From positions 420,805-484,804 of the forward strand of contig BCIM01000001.1 of NCBI GenBank assembly GCA_039545315.1: 64,000 nt of DNA, in the 5' to 3' direction. Made by a program: the position numbers and the translations under genes. The notes beneath the pieces were generated by a model that saw nothing but the letters and a program-made list of their open reading frames with translations, was not told the DNA's origin and did not search any database. Source of the stretch: Kondoa malvinella. Its lineage: Eukaryota; Basidiomycota; Agaricostilbomycetes; Agaricostilbales; Kondoaceae. How positions within the stretch are numbered: the first letter of the stretch is position 1; every line of letters starts with the position of its first letter. Of this stretch, positions 35,086 through 47,778 are shown in pieces.

Positions 35086-35221
35086 AGACATTGACTGGGA
35101 ACTTGAGGGAATAAATGTACTATTAGATTGTAATGCGGACGTTCAGCTACGGTGCTTATCGCGACGTGTTCATGAGCTGTCATTGCCACCATTTCACCGG
35201 GTCGCGAAAAGTTCCATCACT

Positions 35222-35229
35222 TTCTTGAA
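35222..35229 (+). promoter_or_regulatory. Heat-shock-element-like site upstream of BiP
   Basis: TTCTTGAA is a tail-to-tail pair of HSE units, 60 bases before the BiP start. A further GAA...TTC pair (CGAAAAGTTCC) lies about 14-20 bases upstream. A GACGTG core near 35162 could be a stress or UPR-type element. These are motif matches only. Confidence 0.4.
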
Positions 35230-35289
35230 GTCGCTTGACCCTCTTCTCTCTCAACGAACGAGCTGGTACTCACGAGTTGAACCTTTATC

Positions 35290-36435
35290 ATGGCTCGCAC
35301 AAACCTGTCAAGGAACCTCTTTGGCGCTCTAGCCGTGCTTTTGCTCGCGCTTTGCTTTATTGGCTCGTCACCTGTGAAGGCAGACGAGACCGAATCCTAT
35401 GGCACTGTGCGTTGTCATTACTACTTTATTGAGATGCGGCTGATGATTTGCGCTCGCGATAGGTTATCGGAAGTGCGTTTCTTGCATTCAAGTGACACGT
35501 CAAAGCATTCCGCTCATGCACTCTTTGCCATGTCTTAGTTGATTTGGGCACAACATACTCTTGTGTTGCGTAAGTATAATGAGCCTAATGAACCAAGGCG
35601 AGCGCTAATGCAGGGAATCCAGAGTACAAAAGAAGGGTGTCGTCGAAATCTTGACCAACGACCAGGGAAATCGTATCACTCCTTCGTATGTTGCTTCCTA
35701 TTATGCGCATGACTCTGCTTATGTTGCTTCAGCTACGTTGGCTTCACAAAAGAAGAACGTCTAGTCGGAGACGCAGCCAAGAACCAGGCTGCCCAGAACC
35801 CCGAGAACACTATCGTGCGTTGGATTTACACTTCGTCATGGTCAGATGTTGATAGCCCAATGATCTTAGTTTGATGCCAAACGTCTTTTGGGTCGCAACT
35901 TCAACGATGCGGATGTTCAGCGTGACATGTAAGGTTCCCTGCATCTTGAGCTGGACTCTCAACTGATGCAATGCCAATCACAGCAAACATTACCCCTTCA
36001 CCGTCAAGTCAAAGTCCAACAAGCCAATCATCACTGTTCAGCACAACGGCGTTAACAAGGATTTGACCGCCGAGGAAGTCTCAGCTATGGTTCTTGTCAA
36101 GATGAAGGAGACTGCTGAATCGTACTTGAACGAGAAGGTCACCCACGCCGTCGTCACGTATGTATACTCTTGAGCATGATCATAAGATGCTGAAGAGATC
36201 CGTGCAGCGTCCCAGCTTACTTCAACGACGCTCAGCGTCAAGCAACAAAGGACGCAGGTGTCATCGCTGGTCTTAACGTTCTCCGTATTGTCAACGAGCC
36301 TACCGCCGCAGCTATCGCCTACGGTCTTGACCGAAAGCACAGCGAAGGAGAACGCCAGATCATCGTCTACGACTTGGGAGGAGGAACTTTCGATGTCTCG
36401 CTTCTTTCTATTGAAGACGGCGTTTTCGAAGTTCT

Positions 36436-36468
<33 letters not shown>

Positions 36469-37962
36469 AGACTTTGACAACCGTGTCATTGACCACTTTG
36501 TCAAGGTCTGGAAGAGAAAGAACGATGGCGAGGACATTACTACCAATCTTCGTACTATGGGCAAACTCAAGCGTGAAGTCGAACGTGCCAAGAGAGCTCT
36601 TTCGTCTCAAGCTTCCGTCAGACTCGACATTGAATCTTTCTTCAACGGCAAAGACCTTGCTGAGACATTGACTCGTGCCAAATTCGAAGTAAGCTACGCA
36701 TTTAGTCGCTGTTGGACATGACTAAGGATACCATCTCTCGCAGGAACTCAACATTGATCTCTTCCGAAAGACCATGCGCCCTGTTGAACAGGTGCTCAAG
36801 GACGCCAAAGTCAAGAAGGAAGCCGTTGATGACATTGTCCTCGTTGGTGGTTCTACTCGTATTCCCAAGGTTCAAGAGCTTCTCAAGGAATTCTTTGGCG
36901 GCAAAGAGCTCGCCAAAGGAATCAACCCAGATGAAGTAAGCTTTTCAAGCTGGCCCGGCAACACAATACTAACGGAAGCTCATTACGCAGGCCGTGGCTT
37001 ACGGCGCTGCTGTTCAAGCTGGTATTCTTTCTGGTGAAGCCATGGGCGACGACGTTGTCCTCTTGGATGTCTGCCCTTTGACTCTCGGTATCGAGACCAC
37101 CGGTGGTGTCTTCACTGTAGGTGATCTGTCTTCCAGCACTTTCTGTCGCTTATCGTACTGCAGAAAATCATTCCTCGCAACACCGCTATTCCTACCAAGA
37201 AGAGCCAAATCTTCTCGACTGCGGCTGACAACCAGCCTACTGTCTTGATTCAAGTATACGAAGGTGAAAGATCAATGACAAAGGACAACAATCATCTCGG
37301 GCAATTCGAACTGTGAGTTCATTCCGGTATACTACAACCTTTGCTGATTGTATGTGTAGTACCGGCATTCCACCTGCACCTCGCGGCGCTCCTCAGATTG
37401 AAGTTACTTTCGAAATTGATGCCAAGTAAGCATTGCGGTGCAGACACATTTATAAACGTTTACATCTCTACAGCGGTATCATGAAGATTGCAGCTGCCGA
37501 CAAGGGTACAGGAAAGTCCAACTCTGTCACGATCACCAACGACTCGAACCGTCTCAAGCCTGAAGAGGTTGAGCGCATGTTGAGAGAGGCCGAAGAATAC
37601 GCAGCTCAGGACGAAGAGATCCGCAAGAAGGTCGAATCAGGAAACGCCTTCGAGTCATTCCTATCTGGTCTCAAGTCTCAGGTCAACGATAACGAGGGTC
37701 TTGGAGGAAAGCTCGATTCAGATGACAAGAAGACCATTTTGGCCGAGATCAAGAAAGGTCAAGATTGGCTCGAGGATGAAGGAAAGACTGCTACTCCTGA
37801 AGATATTGACGAGAAGCGCGAGGAGATTCAGGCCGTTATCAGCCCCATCACCGCCAAGGTATGTACTTTGTGATTCCATTTTGGTCCTAGGTGCTGATTT
37901 ATAAGTAGATCTACTCACAAGGCGGAGGTGACGAAGAACCAAGACCGCGTGATGAGCTCTAG
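35290..37962 (+). CDS. KAR2: ER-lumenal Hsp70 chaperone BiP
   Basis: Exon 1 (35290-35406) holds a signal peptide ([18 protein letters not shown]). Exon 2 is only 10 bases (35463-35472) and joins to give [15 protein letters not shown], the phosphate-1 loop of the Hsp70 ATPase. More than ten further short introns interrupt the gene. Other ATPase signatures: [46 protein letters not shown]. The substrate domain follows from [19 protein letters not shown], and the lid from [14 protein letters not shown]. The protein ends RDEL, an ER-retrieval tetrapeptide of the HDEL/KDEL class. BiP folds and translocates secretory proteins, senses ER stress and supports ERAD. ADP/ATP and client-binding residues appear intact. 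Expect induction by heat and unfolded-protein stress. Confidence 0.95.
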
Positions 37963-38605
37963 ACATCGACAACAAGGGCTTGTAGAAGTGCTGCTCAATG
38001 AAAGAAAATTATGCCGTCCATCGTCCCTGCCTTTCCTTTCCTTCAATCTCTTTCGCTTTTAGTGCCCGCTTACTGCCAAACTGTCTACATCTGCCTGTCT
38101 CTTTGGCTATCTTATATCTGTCCTTCGTCTGGCTTTCCAAAGCTCTTCACGGGCGGCGCGAGTGCGGGTATTTTCGAAGTGATCAGTGGGGCAGACCGGG
38201 CGGTGACTTGCTGGCGCGACCCTGAATTACTGTCTCTAGGCCATCACTCCGCCCAAACATGGGCAAATCGCCTTCCGCTGCCGCAAGTGAAAGAAGCTAT
38301 CATAAGCATATTAAATACTTTTAGCACAGCAACCGTCTGTCTCAAACACACATACTGCCAAGCTAGCTACACGCGTTTCGTGATAGTGATAGTCATCGTG
38401 ATTGACCCGCAGCACCGGAACTTGAAGGCTATTAGAGTTCGACCATCTAGATATATTGATCAAAGAAAAGCACTTGTGTCACCTGCAGGAAATGTGTGAC
38501 TGCTCTCTGTAGGTCCTGGCGCGTCTATCAGCTTTTACGAACGCGATAGCTAAAATAGGTCAAATTTTGGGCGCTCAGAATAATCTAAAGTCAAGGCCAA
38601 ACAAT
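37963..38605. other. BiP 3' flank and promoter of the next gene
   Basis: 643 bases without a supported gene. The first part should be the BiP 3' untranslated region. The second half has AT-rich stretches and short GATAGT/GTGATA runs near 38380-38400. No repeat or RNA gene recognised. Confidence 0.5.
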
Positions 38606-41600
38606 ATGCAAGCTCAAGCGGCTCCAGATGCTCGGGACACGCATCAATTGTCTACCGAGCAGCTCTACGAGAAGCTTCAGGGCGAAGCGGATGATTCACG
38701 CGTATCGACTGGCAATCCTGCAACAAATGGTGCGGACATGAGGCATCGGCAACAAGTCGAGGGCACCAGTCATCCAAGCAGACACAGCTTGGATCAGCAC
38801 AATCTCGATGGACAGGAAGAAATGTCTGATTTTGAAGAGCATTCCCGCTCAAAGCCCGTCCAGTCTATGGAGCAACATCGGTCCTCTCCATATCATCCTG
38901 GGCTCGCAGGCCGCTCACACAGTGGCTTTGCCAACAGCACATCTCCATCATCCATCTTTGCTAGCAGTCAAGTCGCATCTCGGCCAAGCACATCAACTCT
39001 CTATCCTGCAACCCAAAACCCTAATGGGCCTTCGAAACACCTCATAACTGTTCTCCCACCTGCTGTAATACCTCACGATCCTCCACATCCGAGAACAAGT
39101 CCCTTCGCCTCGGGTTATGGTCCTCCACAGAATTTCAAGTCAGCACAAATTCTTTTCGTGGTACCTGAGCTTTGCTGATACAAAACCTTACCAGACGAGG
39201 AGTTCTCGTACCTCTATATCCTACTCTCGCTGGCCAACTGGCAGCTATAGCTCGCGAATATGGCCTTCCTTCGACAGGTGAGGCTTGCAGATTCGTAATT
39301 GAACAGGAATGATACTGACAGTCTCGTACCCGTGCACAGGCGGCATCGTTCTTTACCTACTCGAGACCTCGAACGCAATGATTACCAATGGCATGAGCGA
39401 AGCGTTTGTTGGCGGACCCCGGATCTCCGAAGAGGCGTGGGCTCTGCTGTGGGCTCGACTATTCCAAGCAGAAGCTATGGATGCTGCCTTTAACGAGTCT
39501 CTTCTGGCCGATAGTCAAAGGACAGAGCAAGAATATTACGAAGAAGACATTCCACCAGTGCCTGCAATCCCTCGCGGTCACCAAAATCGGCAGCAAAAGC
39601 ATGCGCAATATTCCGAGGAAGATGCTGCGCCATTATCAGCGCCTCTATCAGACGACTCTTCACCTGAAGGTACAGACTCTGCATATTCAGTCCAGGCAGA
39701 CGGGTACAATGCCCCTCCTTTCAATGCATCTGCAAAATTCAGAAGAGACCAGAGACAGTCAAGATCAGCTTCTCCTTCCTTAGGGCCGAATACTCAGCGG
39801 CCGCCATCAGCCAGCTCAAATCGCTTCATTCCCCGACCGTCTTCTCAATATTCTGGCAGCTCGAGTCCGAATCTGCGAAACCTTGATCGTTCCCAAATGC
39901 GCAACCCTCGATGGACTTCCGGCATGTCTAACAGTCACTCTTTCTCAGCCCGACCCAGCACTTCGCACTCCAACCACAGCGCCGGCTTTGGTCAGCGTCA
40001 GTCTTTGCTCGGGGAAGGTCCTAGCTATTCGTCTTCGGTCATCGTGGGCAAGGTGGAATTCGACATCGATCGAAGGCGAGGCGGGAGCAGATGGTTTGAT
40101 ACATATATGGATCAAGCTGCTCAAGGGCCAGGGACACCGGCGTCTGCCAGCAAGCGTTTCGTGCAAGCGAACGAATCGGTCGACTTTGGTCATGGCCAGC
40201 CTCGGGATTCGCTCCTGTCGAAAGAATACAATCTCTCCAGAGATCATTTGTCGCGCCCTTCGATAGATGCATCTGGTCGTCAAGAGCTCTTCCTACCTAC
40301 TATGCTCCGCACTCGAACCAATAACGCTTCAGATTTATCGCTCGACTCTGCTTCGGGCGAATCATCTGTACGAGAACGACGAATCTCAGAAGAAAGCGAA
40401 CAACGGACTGCTATTCTTCCACCAGAGCCAGTGGTGGTAACTCAGACAAGCAGCGATGAGACTGTACCAGTAAAAGAGAGCGTACCGGATGCCGATGCTC
40501 TGTCTGACAGTAGCCGACATTCATCGGCTTCTGTCACAAGCCGTCGGCGGTCAGCCTCTCCGGATAGCGGCATGTCTAGCAAAGCTGCCAGCGATTCGGA
40601 TCCGACTGGCAACATCGGGTATGCACTTTTGCAAGGCGATGCAGAGGAAGCGCAGCAGGTCGATCAAGAAGCGGAACTCGCCTCAAGCGATGACGAATCT
40701 CAGAAGTCCACAGCTCAAATCGCTCAATCAGCAGATTTCTCTTCGAGTATGGCCGGCAAAGATCCTCTGAGCGACGTGTTTGGATCCGACGAAAGGGCTT
40801 GGTCAACAATGAAGAACAGCTCGGAAACCGAGACAGCAGGACTAGGCATACTTGGCTCTGCACCACTTCCATCAATTTCTCACCAGGATGAACCTCAAGA
40901 GCAGGACGATATTCAAGAAGTCCAACAAATGCTGGAAGAAAGACATCTCGGAGGCAATCAGCAGCAGCAGGTCCCTCAGCTGTCGTCGCCAATCTCTTTG
41001 GACGTCGCTACAATGGAACAGACCCCGGCTACCGGCAGCGACTTCATGGCAGCGCTGAACACTGGCTCTCCTCCCGTCACGACACCAAGTGAAGAGACTG
41101 ATGATCCGATGGGCATTATGATCACTAGGCAATCGCCGACGGATGCAGCCAGCTCAAGAGCTCAGTCAATGATGCGCTCGTCATCGAATCATTCTCTTTC
41201 CTCCTTCACTTCCCCTCCGGTCGATCTTTCGCAGGCGTACGAGTTGTCGGAAGAGACGATACCTGAAGCCGAAGAAGCAGTAGACTACAGTCAGGTCAGA
41301 AGTCAAGCGGAATCATCCGGCATGATAGCGCGACTACAGAACAATCACCCAGGCTATGTCGAAGATAGCCCTGGCGGTGCTTCAAGACGGTCCAGTATCG
41401 ACATGCATAATGACCTTGATGACCTTGAGCGTGCTTTGGCCGAATTGTCTCCTAGAGGCAAGAAACCAGGCTCGATGTCACCCTCCTTCTCAAATCGATC
41501 TTCGCCTTTTGGCACACCCACTTCGAGTGCCCGCCCGCTGCGCATGTACGATCGTCGACATAACAATCGAACCCACGCCCCGGAGCATCCAGGCGTAGCG

Positions 41601-42848
41601 CTCGTCGCTGATATACCTGGCTACAATCAGTCACCAACAGAATCGCCAGTCACTTCATCTGGCCAAGAAGCAGCTCAAAGCCAGGCGGCCTCGCAGGGAG
41701 AGCTACCGTCTCTAGTCACCGATGAGAGTAGTGCACTTAGCACAACTTTTCAAGCTGCCCCTCAACAGGCTTCAGAAACACAAGATCCGGCCTCGCTAGC
41801 CGCACTCTCCTTTTCGCCTCCTCGCTCATCCTCGCTGGCATCGAAGAATCGCTCAGTACCTTCCGCGATGCAGGCCTTGGTCCCTCTACCGCCCTTTCAG
41901 AATGATCAAACCAGCCGCACCCAAGCAGCGAACGATGAGATCGCATCGGCAGCGGAACAAGAGGAAGATCAGTCTCAGCCTCAGTTCCGGAGTGAGCACG
42001 AAGACGACAGTGTGCGGCCGACATCACCAGGACACTTAGCTCCAGTAGAAAACACTGCATTGGCTTATCTGACTAGCGATCCGACTGCTCTCTCCCCGCC
42101 TAGCGACACCGCTTCATCATCGTCTAAAAGGTCACCCAAATCGCCAAAAGGTCTCAACTTTGGCGGTTTACGAATTGCCAAACCCTGGTCAGATCGATCA
42201 GCTGACAAGAACAACACCGCGAATCTCTCTTCATCACAAGGACAGGCCCTTCCCTTAGCCGCTAGCGTTCGGGGTGACGACGATGGCGGACAGAAATCGC
42301 CAGGCAGCTTTTCCAAATTCAAGTTCTGGCAGCGTCAGGATTCTTTCGAAACACCTCAAGCCCACGAAGGTACATGTCTATCTCATCCGAAGTTTGGCCT
42401 GAGCTGACCTCTTTCAGCAGCACCTCCTCGCCCTCCTCCAGTGCCCGAGCGCCTAGAGCCTGATGGTCGAAGATCATCAGAGTCTTTCCAAAGTCACAAC
42501 AGTCCATCTCTACCTCCGGAAACGAGTCCAGCCGAGAGCAATTTTTCGCAGAACAGCTACAATTCAGGCAATGCTTATCTCTACACGAACCCGCAAAGCC
42601 TGCACCCAGATTACAATGATACAGAAGAGCAGTACAAGAACATTCCTGATGCTCGTTCGCCCTCACCTCGAGAGAACAGGCGGTATGGGTTCACGTCGAA
42701 TCCTACCAGTCCAGTCCTGGATGAATCCGAGAGGTCGGACGATGAGCAGCGCAGGACAGCAGCTCAGCGATTTTACGACTCTGACCGATCGTCAATACTT
42801 TCGCAGGAGGAGGTCAAGCCAGAAAGGAAAGAGTCGGCTGTGGTATGA
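38606..42848 (+). CDS. Large disordered fungal protein with conserved N-terminal module
   Basis: Four exons: 38606-39138, 39195-39287, 39340-42369, and from 42418 or 42421 to 42848, about 1360 residues. The start is the ATG at 38606 (MQAQAAPDARDTHQL). The only ordered part is around residues 170-260: KRGVLVPLYPTLAGQLAAIA, REYGLPSTGGIVLYLLE, and GPRISEEAWALLWARLF. This module is familiar from uncharacterised fungal proteins. The remainder is Ser/Pro/Gln/Glu-rich with clusters such as RRSSI and SPRSP that would suit phosphorylation. The last exon has a proline-rich APPRPPPVPE site that could bind SH3 domains. No enzyme motif is visible. The last splice acceptor is a CAGCAG tandem. Function unknown; a scaffold at membrane or cytoskeleton is only a guess. 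Confidence 0.7.
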
Positions 42849-42923
42849 TGTACGGGCAGAAGTAGAGTCAAGACACTTGTAGACAAGCTTAGACATGACA
42901 AGACCAGGCTTGATGCCATCCTC

Positions 42924-43749
42924 TTATTGATTGTTCTCCATTTGCTTTCCTCGCTCTACTATACAAGCCTGCAATTGCTTCCAGCATTCGCGTAAAAGCG
43001 GTCCGCATTGCCCATTGTCCTCGTTATACTCTACTGCTTGTAGATCCGTTCGATTGAGAGGTGAGAGCACATGAGCTGCCACAGCTGCTGGAGTGCGAGA
43101 TGCAGGTCGGCCAATGCCTACGCCAAAGCGTTCAATGTTCTTTGTCTTGAGGACTTTCGCAATATCTTCAAGGCCGCGATGACCTTTCAGCGAACCAGTC
43201 TGTCGATACCGAGAGGTGTTTCGTGCTATTTCTAATTCGTCGTGCAAGACGAACAGCAACTTTGAGCGGTGTGCTTCAATTGACGTCGGTGATATTTTCA
43301 GATAATGTGACACTGCTTTCTGTACCGGTCCTCCGCTGACGTTCATAAGGGCCTGTATTTTATTCAGTCAAAGCTGAAAGCATGGATAGACAGGTTTCAG
43401 CACCTTTGGCTTGAAGAAATGGATATCGCATGGGAGAGCAGAGGAAGACGCGAACTGGACAGTCGCATCCCAGCCGTTGAGAGCCTTGTTGTAGGAGAAT
43501 GAAGCAGCTCCTTTAGCGCCTGCTTCGGCTCGAGCTTTCAAGTGAAGGTTCTCGAGCAGCACTTGACCATCTGTTGAATCGAATAAGAGACAGACGCAAC
43601 GACAGACAGACAGAAGCAAGTACAAGAGTGCAGAGAAGATGGAAGAGGCCAATTCTGAAAGCAGAGCGAGTTTTTTCAGAAGTATAGAGGGGCTTTGAAG
43701 GGCCGATGCATACGCCTAGTCCTACTACCAAAGCTGTCACCTTGGCCAT
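42924..43749 (-). CDS. Peptidyl-tRNA hydrolase (Pth1 family)
   Basis: Four exons on -. The ATG at 43749 starts MAKVTALVVGLG. A short exon (31 bases) then gives NWPLPSSLHSYGQVLLENL. This keeps the family's GLGN start; the usual T-R-H-N-x-G is replaced by SLHSYG, with the catalytic His present. Then ATVQFASSSALPCDIHFFKP, ALMNVSGGPVQKAVSHYL with the substrate-binding MN-SG, LFVLHDELE with the catalytic Asp region, and GSLKGHRGLEDIAKVLKTKN. It ends in a helical tail (QACIVERGKQMENNQ). The enzyme frees tRNA from peptidyl-tRNA dropped from ribosomes, often in mitochondria. The Asn that follows GLG is correct after splicing. Its start faces the GT90 gene 160 bases away. Confidence 0.85.
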
Positions 43750-43909
43750 CTCATCGTCTCCTTGCGGCTTACTTGTGACTGTTCGGCTACAGAAGGCAAA
43801 CCTTGTCCCAAGGCAATTGCTTGAAGAGTCTTAGTGATCGACAGCAGCGAATCCCTACCTGCAGCGTCGTGCCGTTGATCTGTGCAAAGCCGCGAAGCAT
43901 GCACCGAAG

Positions 43910-46403
43910 ATGCTCAGAATGCTCTCTTCGCGCAGAGCGATAACCTGTTTCGTGCTTCTATTTCTGTGTATCCTCTTTACCTTGCAATCCTCAAGTGTCA
44001 GTGCGCCTGCTGTAGCTTCTGTGCCTGAGCAAATCAAACAGCAAATTCAAGCTTATCTTCCAAAGTATACTGTCATTGAAGAGGAGCTCGACGAACCCTT
44101 ATTCGATCAATTGCCGGAAGCGGATCAAACGCATCAAGCAGTCAAAGAAGAAGCTATTCTGCCAGGGCATCGACTAGGAGAAGCAGAAGGGAAACCTTTT
44201 GTCAAGCAGCCTGTATGGGATCTCACGCGTAAGGATGGTAGACTGCTCGTACCAGACTTTGAAGATCAAGCTATCAAACATCCTATCCCAGACTTGATGC
44301 GACATGCAAAGAAGCAATGGCTAGATCTACAAGACAAGCAATCGAAAACCTTTGCTCAAACGGTAGCGCAATACACTCGCCGAACAGGTCGCAAACCGCC
44401 CAAAGGCTTTGATGCCTGGTATGCCTTTGCAAGAGCCAACAAAGCTCGTCTTATCGACGAATTCGATCTGGTCGACTATTCCCTTAAACCTTTCTATGCT
44501 TTCAGCCCTACCTCTTTCCGAAATCGAGTCGAATACGTTTCGAATTGGCATGTCACTAGCTGGGCTTTCGGTATCCGTCAAGTGAGCGGTAGGCAGGAGT
44601 ACTATGGAGAAGCGAAAGATATGCCTCGCGCGAACGATTTCTATAAACTGTTGAAGCGGTTCAAACATGTTTTAGTGCGTCTTTTGCTCTATTACATTAT
44701 AACTTGCCGATCCGCAATACAGCCTGATTTCACATCATATCATACCGCACACGATGGACCGCATATCTGGCGAAGTGCGGAAGAAAGAGAAAGGCTGCTC
44801 AAATTGGTGCAAGCTGGTGAATGTCAGCTCTTTGCCTTGCGCCAGGTAAACTTGCTCATAATCATTTCAGTCGATCCCCAAGCCGAAGAGGAGCCTCTAT
44901 ACGAATCGCATGCGCAGACGCCTCGTCAGTACATCTTTAACTTTGTTACCCAAAGCTGAGGATTCCTAGCAATCGGTCCAATGCCACAAACATGTCCACT
45001 CGATAGCCCGATGCGAGACGAAGGCTTCATTTACGGTGTTGCGTCAAAAGAGTGGAAAGGCACTGAAATGTCAGATTTACCTGGAGGCACATCAGCGACA
45101 TTCGTTAGAGATGCGGTATCGTATCTGGACGTCTGTCAGAATCGTGAGCTAGCTTTCTTGGACTTGTGAAAGAAAGACTGATGATGTTTCAGCTCAATTT
45201 AGGCATGCTCATTCCGCTAGTGAGCTCTGACAACATTATTCTTCATTTACGCCTCATTTTATCTACTTGTCTGGTAGCTAGTTGGACGTAAGTACCAGCC
45301 GAAAGGAATCGAAATAGCTAATAGAACCGTCCTGCAGCTTTCCGTTACCTGTGCGCTCCATCTCTTGTCCGAATTCACGCTAAATTCTCGACAACAGGGT
45401 CCCTTTCTGCCTATATTCAGTCCTGGCGTACTAGCAAGCTTTGGCGATATCAGATCCATCATTACAGAGCAGTGGGAAGACAACATACCTGAAGATCGAC
45501 CTTTCTCTGAGCGAACGGATTCTCGATTGGTCTGGCGCGGTCAGACCAGCGGTCCACAGTACTGGTCCACGCAATGGCCATGGAAGTCAAGTCACAGAGC
45601 TCGGCTGCATCTGCTAGCTCAAGAAGAGGAAGGTTCTCGAGAAATCATTTTAGCTGATCCGGAGAAAGAGGATGTAATGCAAAAGGTTGAGATCCCTAAC
45701 AAGGTACTCAATGCTGCATTCCTTGACGTGGGAATGATCGGTCCTGGTGCGTACAGTAGTATTTTACCAGAGAGCAGGCTAAACTCTTTACAGCTGTCCA
45801 ATGCGATATAGCAGACGGAACATGTGACGAGATGGAGAAAGTCTTTCATGGCTACAAGCCGCGCATGTCACAAGACGTCAGCCGCAACTATCGCTTTGAG
45901 CTTGATGTGGATGGCAATAGCTGGTCCGGCCGGTTCAGAAGGTTGATGCTGTCTTCTGTGCTTGTGCTCAAAGCGACCGTATTTCGCGAATACTGGAGCG
46001 ATTCTGCAATCCCATGGCTACACTATGTGCCGGTCTCTGTCGATTACAGTGATCTGTGGAATATACTTTCTTTCTTCCGTGGTGGTCTCTATGGTGTGTC
46101 AAGCAATATCTTGTCACCGCCGAGATGTGCTGATCACAAGGTACAGGAGAGAACGCGCATCTTGATTCAGCAGAAGAGATCGCCCAAGCTGGACAGGACT
46201 TTGCCAAAACATGTCTGAGGTACGTCTGCATTACATACATGCCCATGCCTGACTAGTAGACCAGATATGAGGATATGGAGATCTACATGTTCCGCCTGTA
46301 CATCGAATACTGCAGACTGTACGCAGAAGATCGAGAAGAGGCTACTTTTGCTGGCGATGTTACTCAAGAGCCGAAATGGGAAGACTTTGTTCCACTGTCT
46401 TAG
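43910..46403 (+). CDS. GT90 / CAP10-family glycosyltransferase
   Basis: A type II membrane protein: after MLRMLSSRRA comes the signal anchor ITCFVLLFLCILFTLQSSS. The lumenal domain follows in several exons. LMRHAKKQWLDLQDKQSKTF and GRKPPKGFDAWYAFARANKA are the usual N-terminal CAP10 block. RLVWRGQTSGPQYWSTQWPW carries the WRG motif. RFELDVDGNSWSGRFRRLML and PWLHYVPVSVDYSDLWNIL are the strongest GT90 signatures (DVDGNxWSxRFRRL). In Cryptococcus this family includes the beta-1,2-xylosyltransferase Cxt1 and capsule gene CAP10, which act in the Golgi on capsule and glycolipid sugars. Substrate here is inferred only by family. The gene ends VPLS at 46403. Repeat copy B begins 233 bases downstream. 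Confidence 0.85.
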
Positions 46404-46635
46404 AGATGTTAAGGGATATATGTAGAGGACAAGTATGTGATTACGGGTTTGTTGGAGCAAGTGACATACAGCAGACTATCGCTTTTGTACGCCAAAGAGA
46501 AAAGGCGGTTTGATCGGACCTCTTCGATACTCGATTGTGGACAGATGACACAGCTATAGCAGCTGGATGGCCTCGACTCCGACTAGACATGATATGGCAA
46601 CAGAAGTGTACACTTGGAAATTCTGCCGCCACCTC

Positions 46636-47778
46636 AATGTGCTCTGAGCACATTTTTCAAAGGATTGTTTGACATCGAGTTGCAAGAAAAGAGTCCGGTG
46701 CGTTTGTAATTCAGTATGTAGCTTCTGATACAAATTATAACAACGCTCTTGCTATTTGAGCGGCATCGAAGGACACAATAACATCGTTGGGAAGCGTCTT
46801 CAAGGTTCGAGATCATGTTTGGCGCCTACTTGCTGAAGCTTTTGCAAGACAGGACAAGCCTGATCATAGCGCATGAAGAGATTCGATTGTTGCTGTTATC
46901 GATGTCAGCTCGAAGACGCTAAGACTGTTCGACCAAGATTTGTCTAAAGTCATTCAATCTGACAAACGAAGTATTTGCGATTCGGCGGTCAGTGCAAGTA
47001 CAAAAGAGGGCCTCAGATAGTTCTCTTCATATTTCAGGTGTTCCCTCCGCGATTTGAGCCATATTGATGAGAGCACTTCTGAGCAATATGGACAAAATGT
47101 GTCGCAGCGACTCTTCGCAATTCGATCTGAAAGTCTCGAGCAGTGCAGTAGGTACTGCTATACATCTCTGGACGAGAGCCTTGCTATTTTCGAAGCTTCA
47201 GGTAAGGGATTTGAGTCGGTAACAAAATAAGGGTCGAAAGTAAGGGTGTTGAAACAAAGGGTTGAAATCAAAAGTTGGGCGCAATGGTAGTTTTCCGAGT
47301 TTCGACATGAGGTCGCTCAGATCAGCTCGTAGCCAAGCGAGACTTGACATAGGCATTGCTGAGGAGTACACTAGGAGGATGTTGCTATTCAGAAGTCTTT
47401 AGCGAGCGAGGTGAATGATATTCAGTCGACAAGCGTTTTAGTCAATATTTAGTCGATGTCTAGTCGGCCCGAAAATTGTCGATGACTAGCTCGGCCAATA
47501 AAGCTCGAGAGGTCTTGTAATCAATCATAGAGACTGTCGAGCATGTCAAGAGAAGGGCCTTGCTGTTCCGCGAGCTTTAGAAGGCCAGATGAGAGATATC
47601 TTGTATTGACAGTGACTTTCGCATGATTGACAATAACGGTGCTCGTCGAAGCTTCAGCTGACTAGCCAACGCTGCAGGGCACTTCGTTACGACGTCGTTC
47701 TTGTAGTATATGGATTGCTCAGAAGCGCATGACTGTTCGCGTCAAGAAGAGATGTTGACAAGTTGCTCTCAAACGTCC
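46636..47778 (-). repeat. Dispersed repeat copy B (~1.14 kb), inverted partner of copy A
   Basis: The reverse complement matches 22143-23282 end to end. The palindromic edge reads AATGTGCTCTGAGCACATT at 46636-46654, one base different in the centre. The other edge is near 47778. Compared with A, the frame that starts MPMSSLAWLRADLSDL carries a TGA where A has TGG (after RLKSLT), while A has a TGA where B reads on (LLRSALINMAQIAE). Each copy is therefore broken at a different point. A further indel of three bases (an extra TCT) lies near the outer edge. Both copies look non-functional as coding units. Confidence 0.8.
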
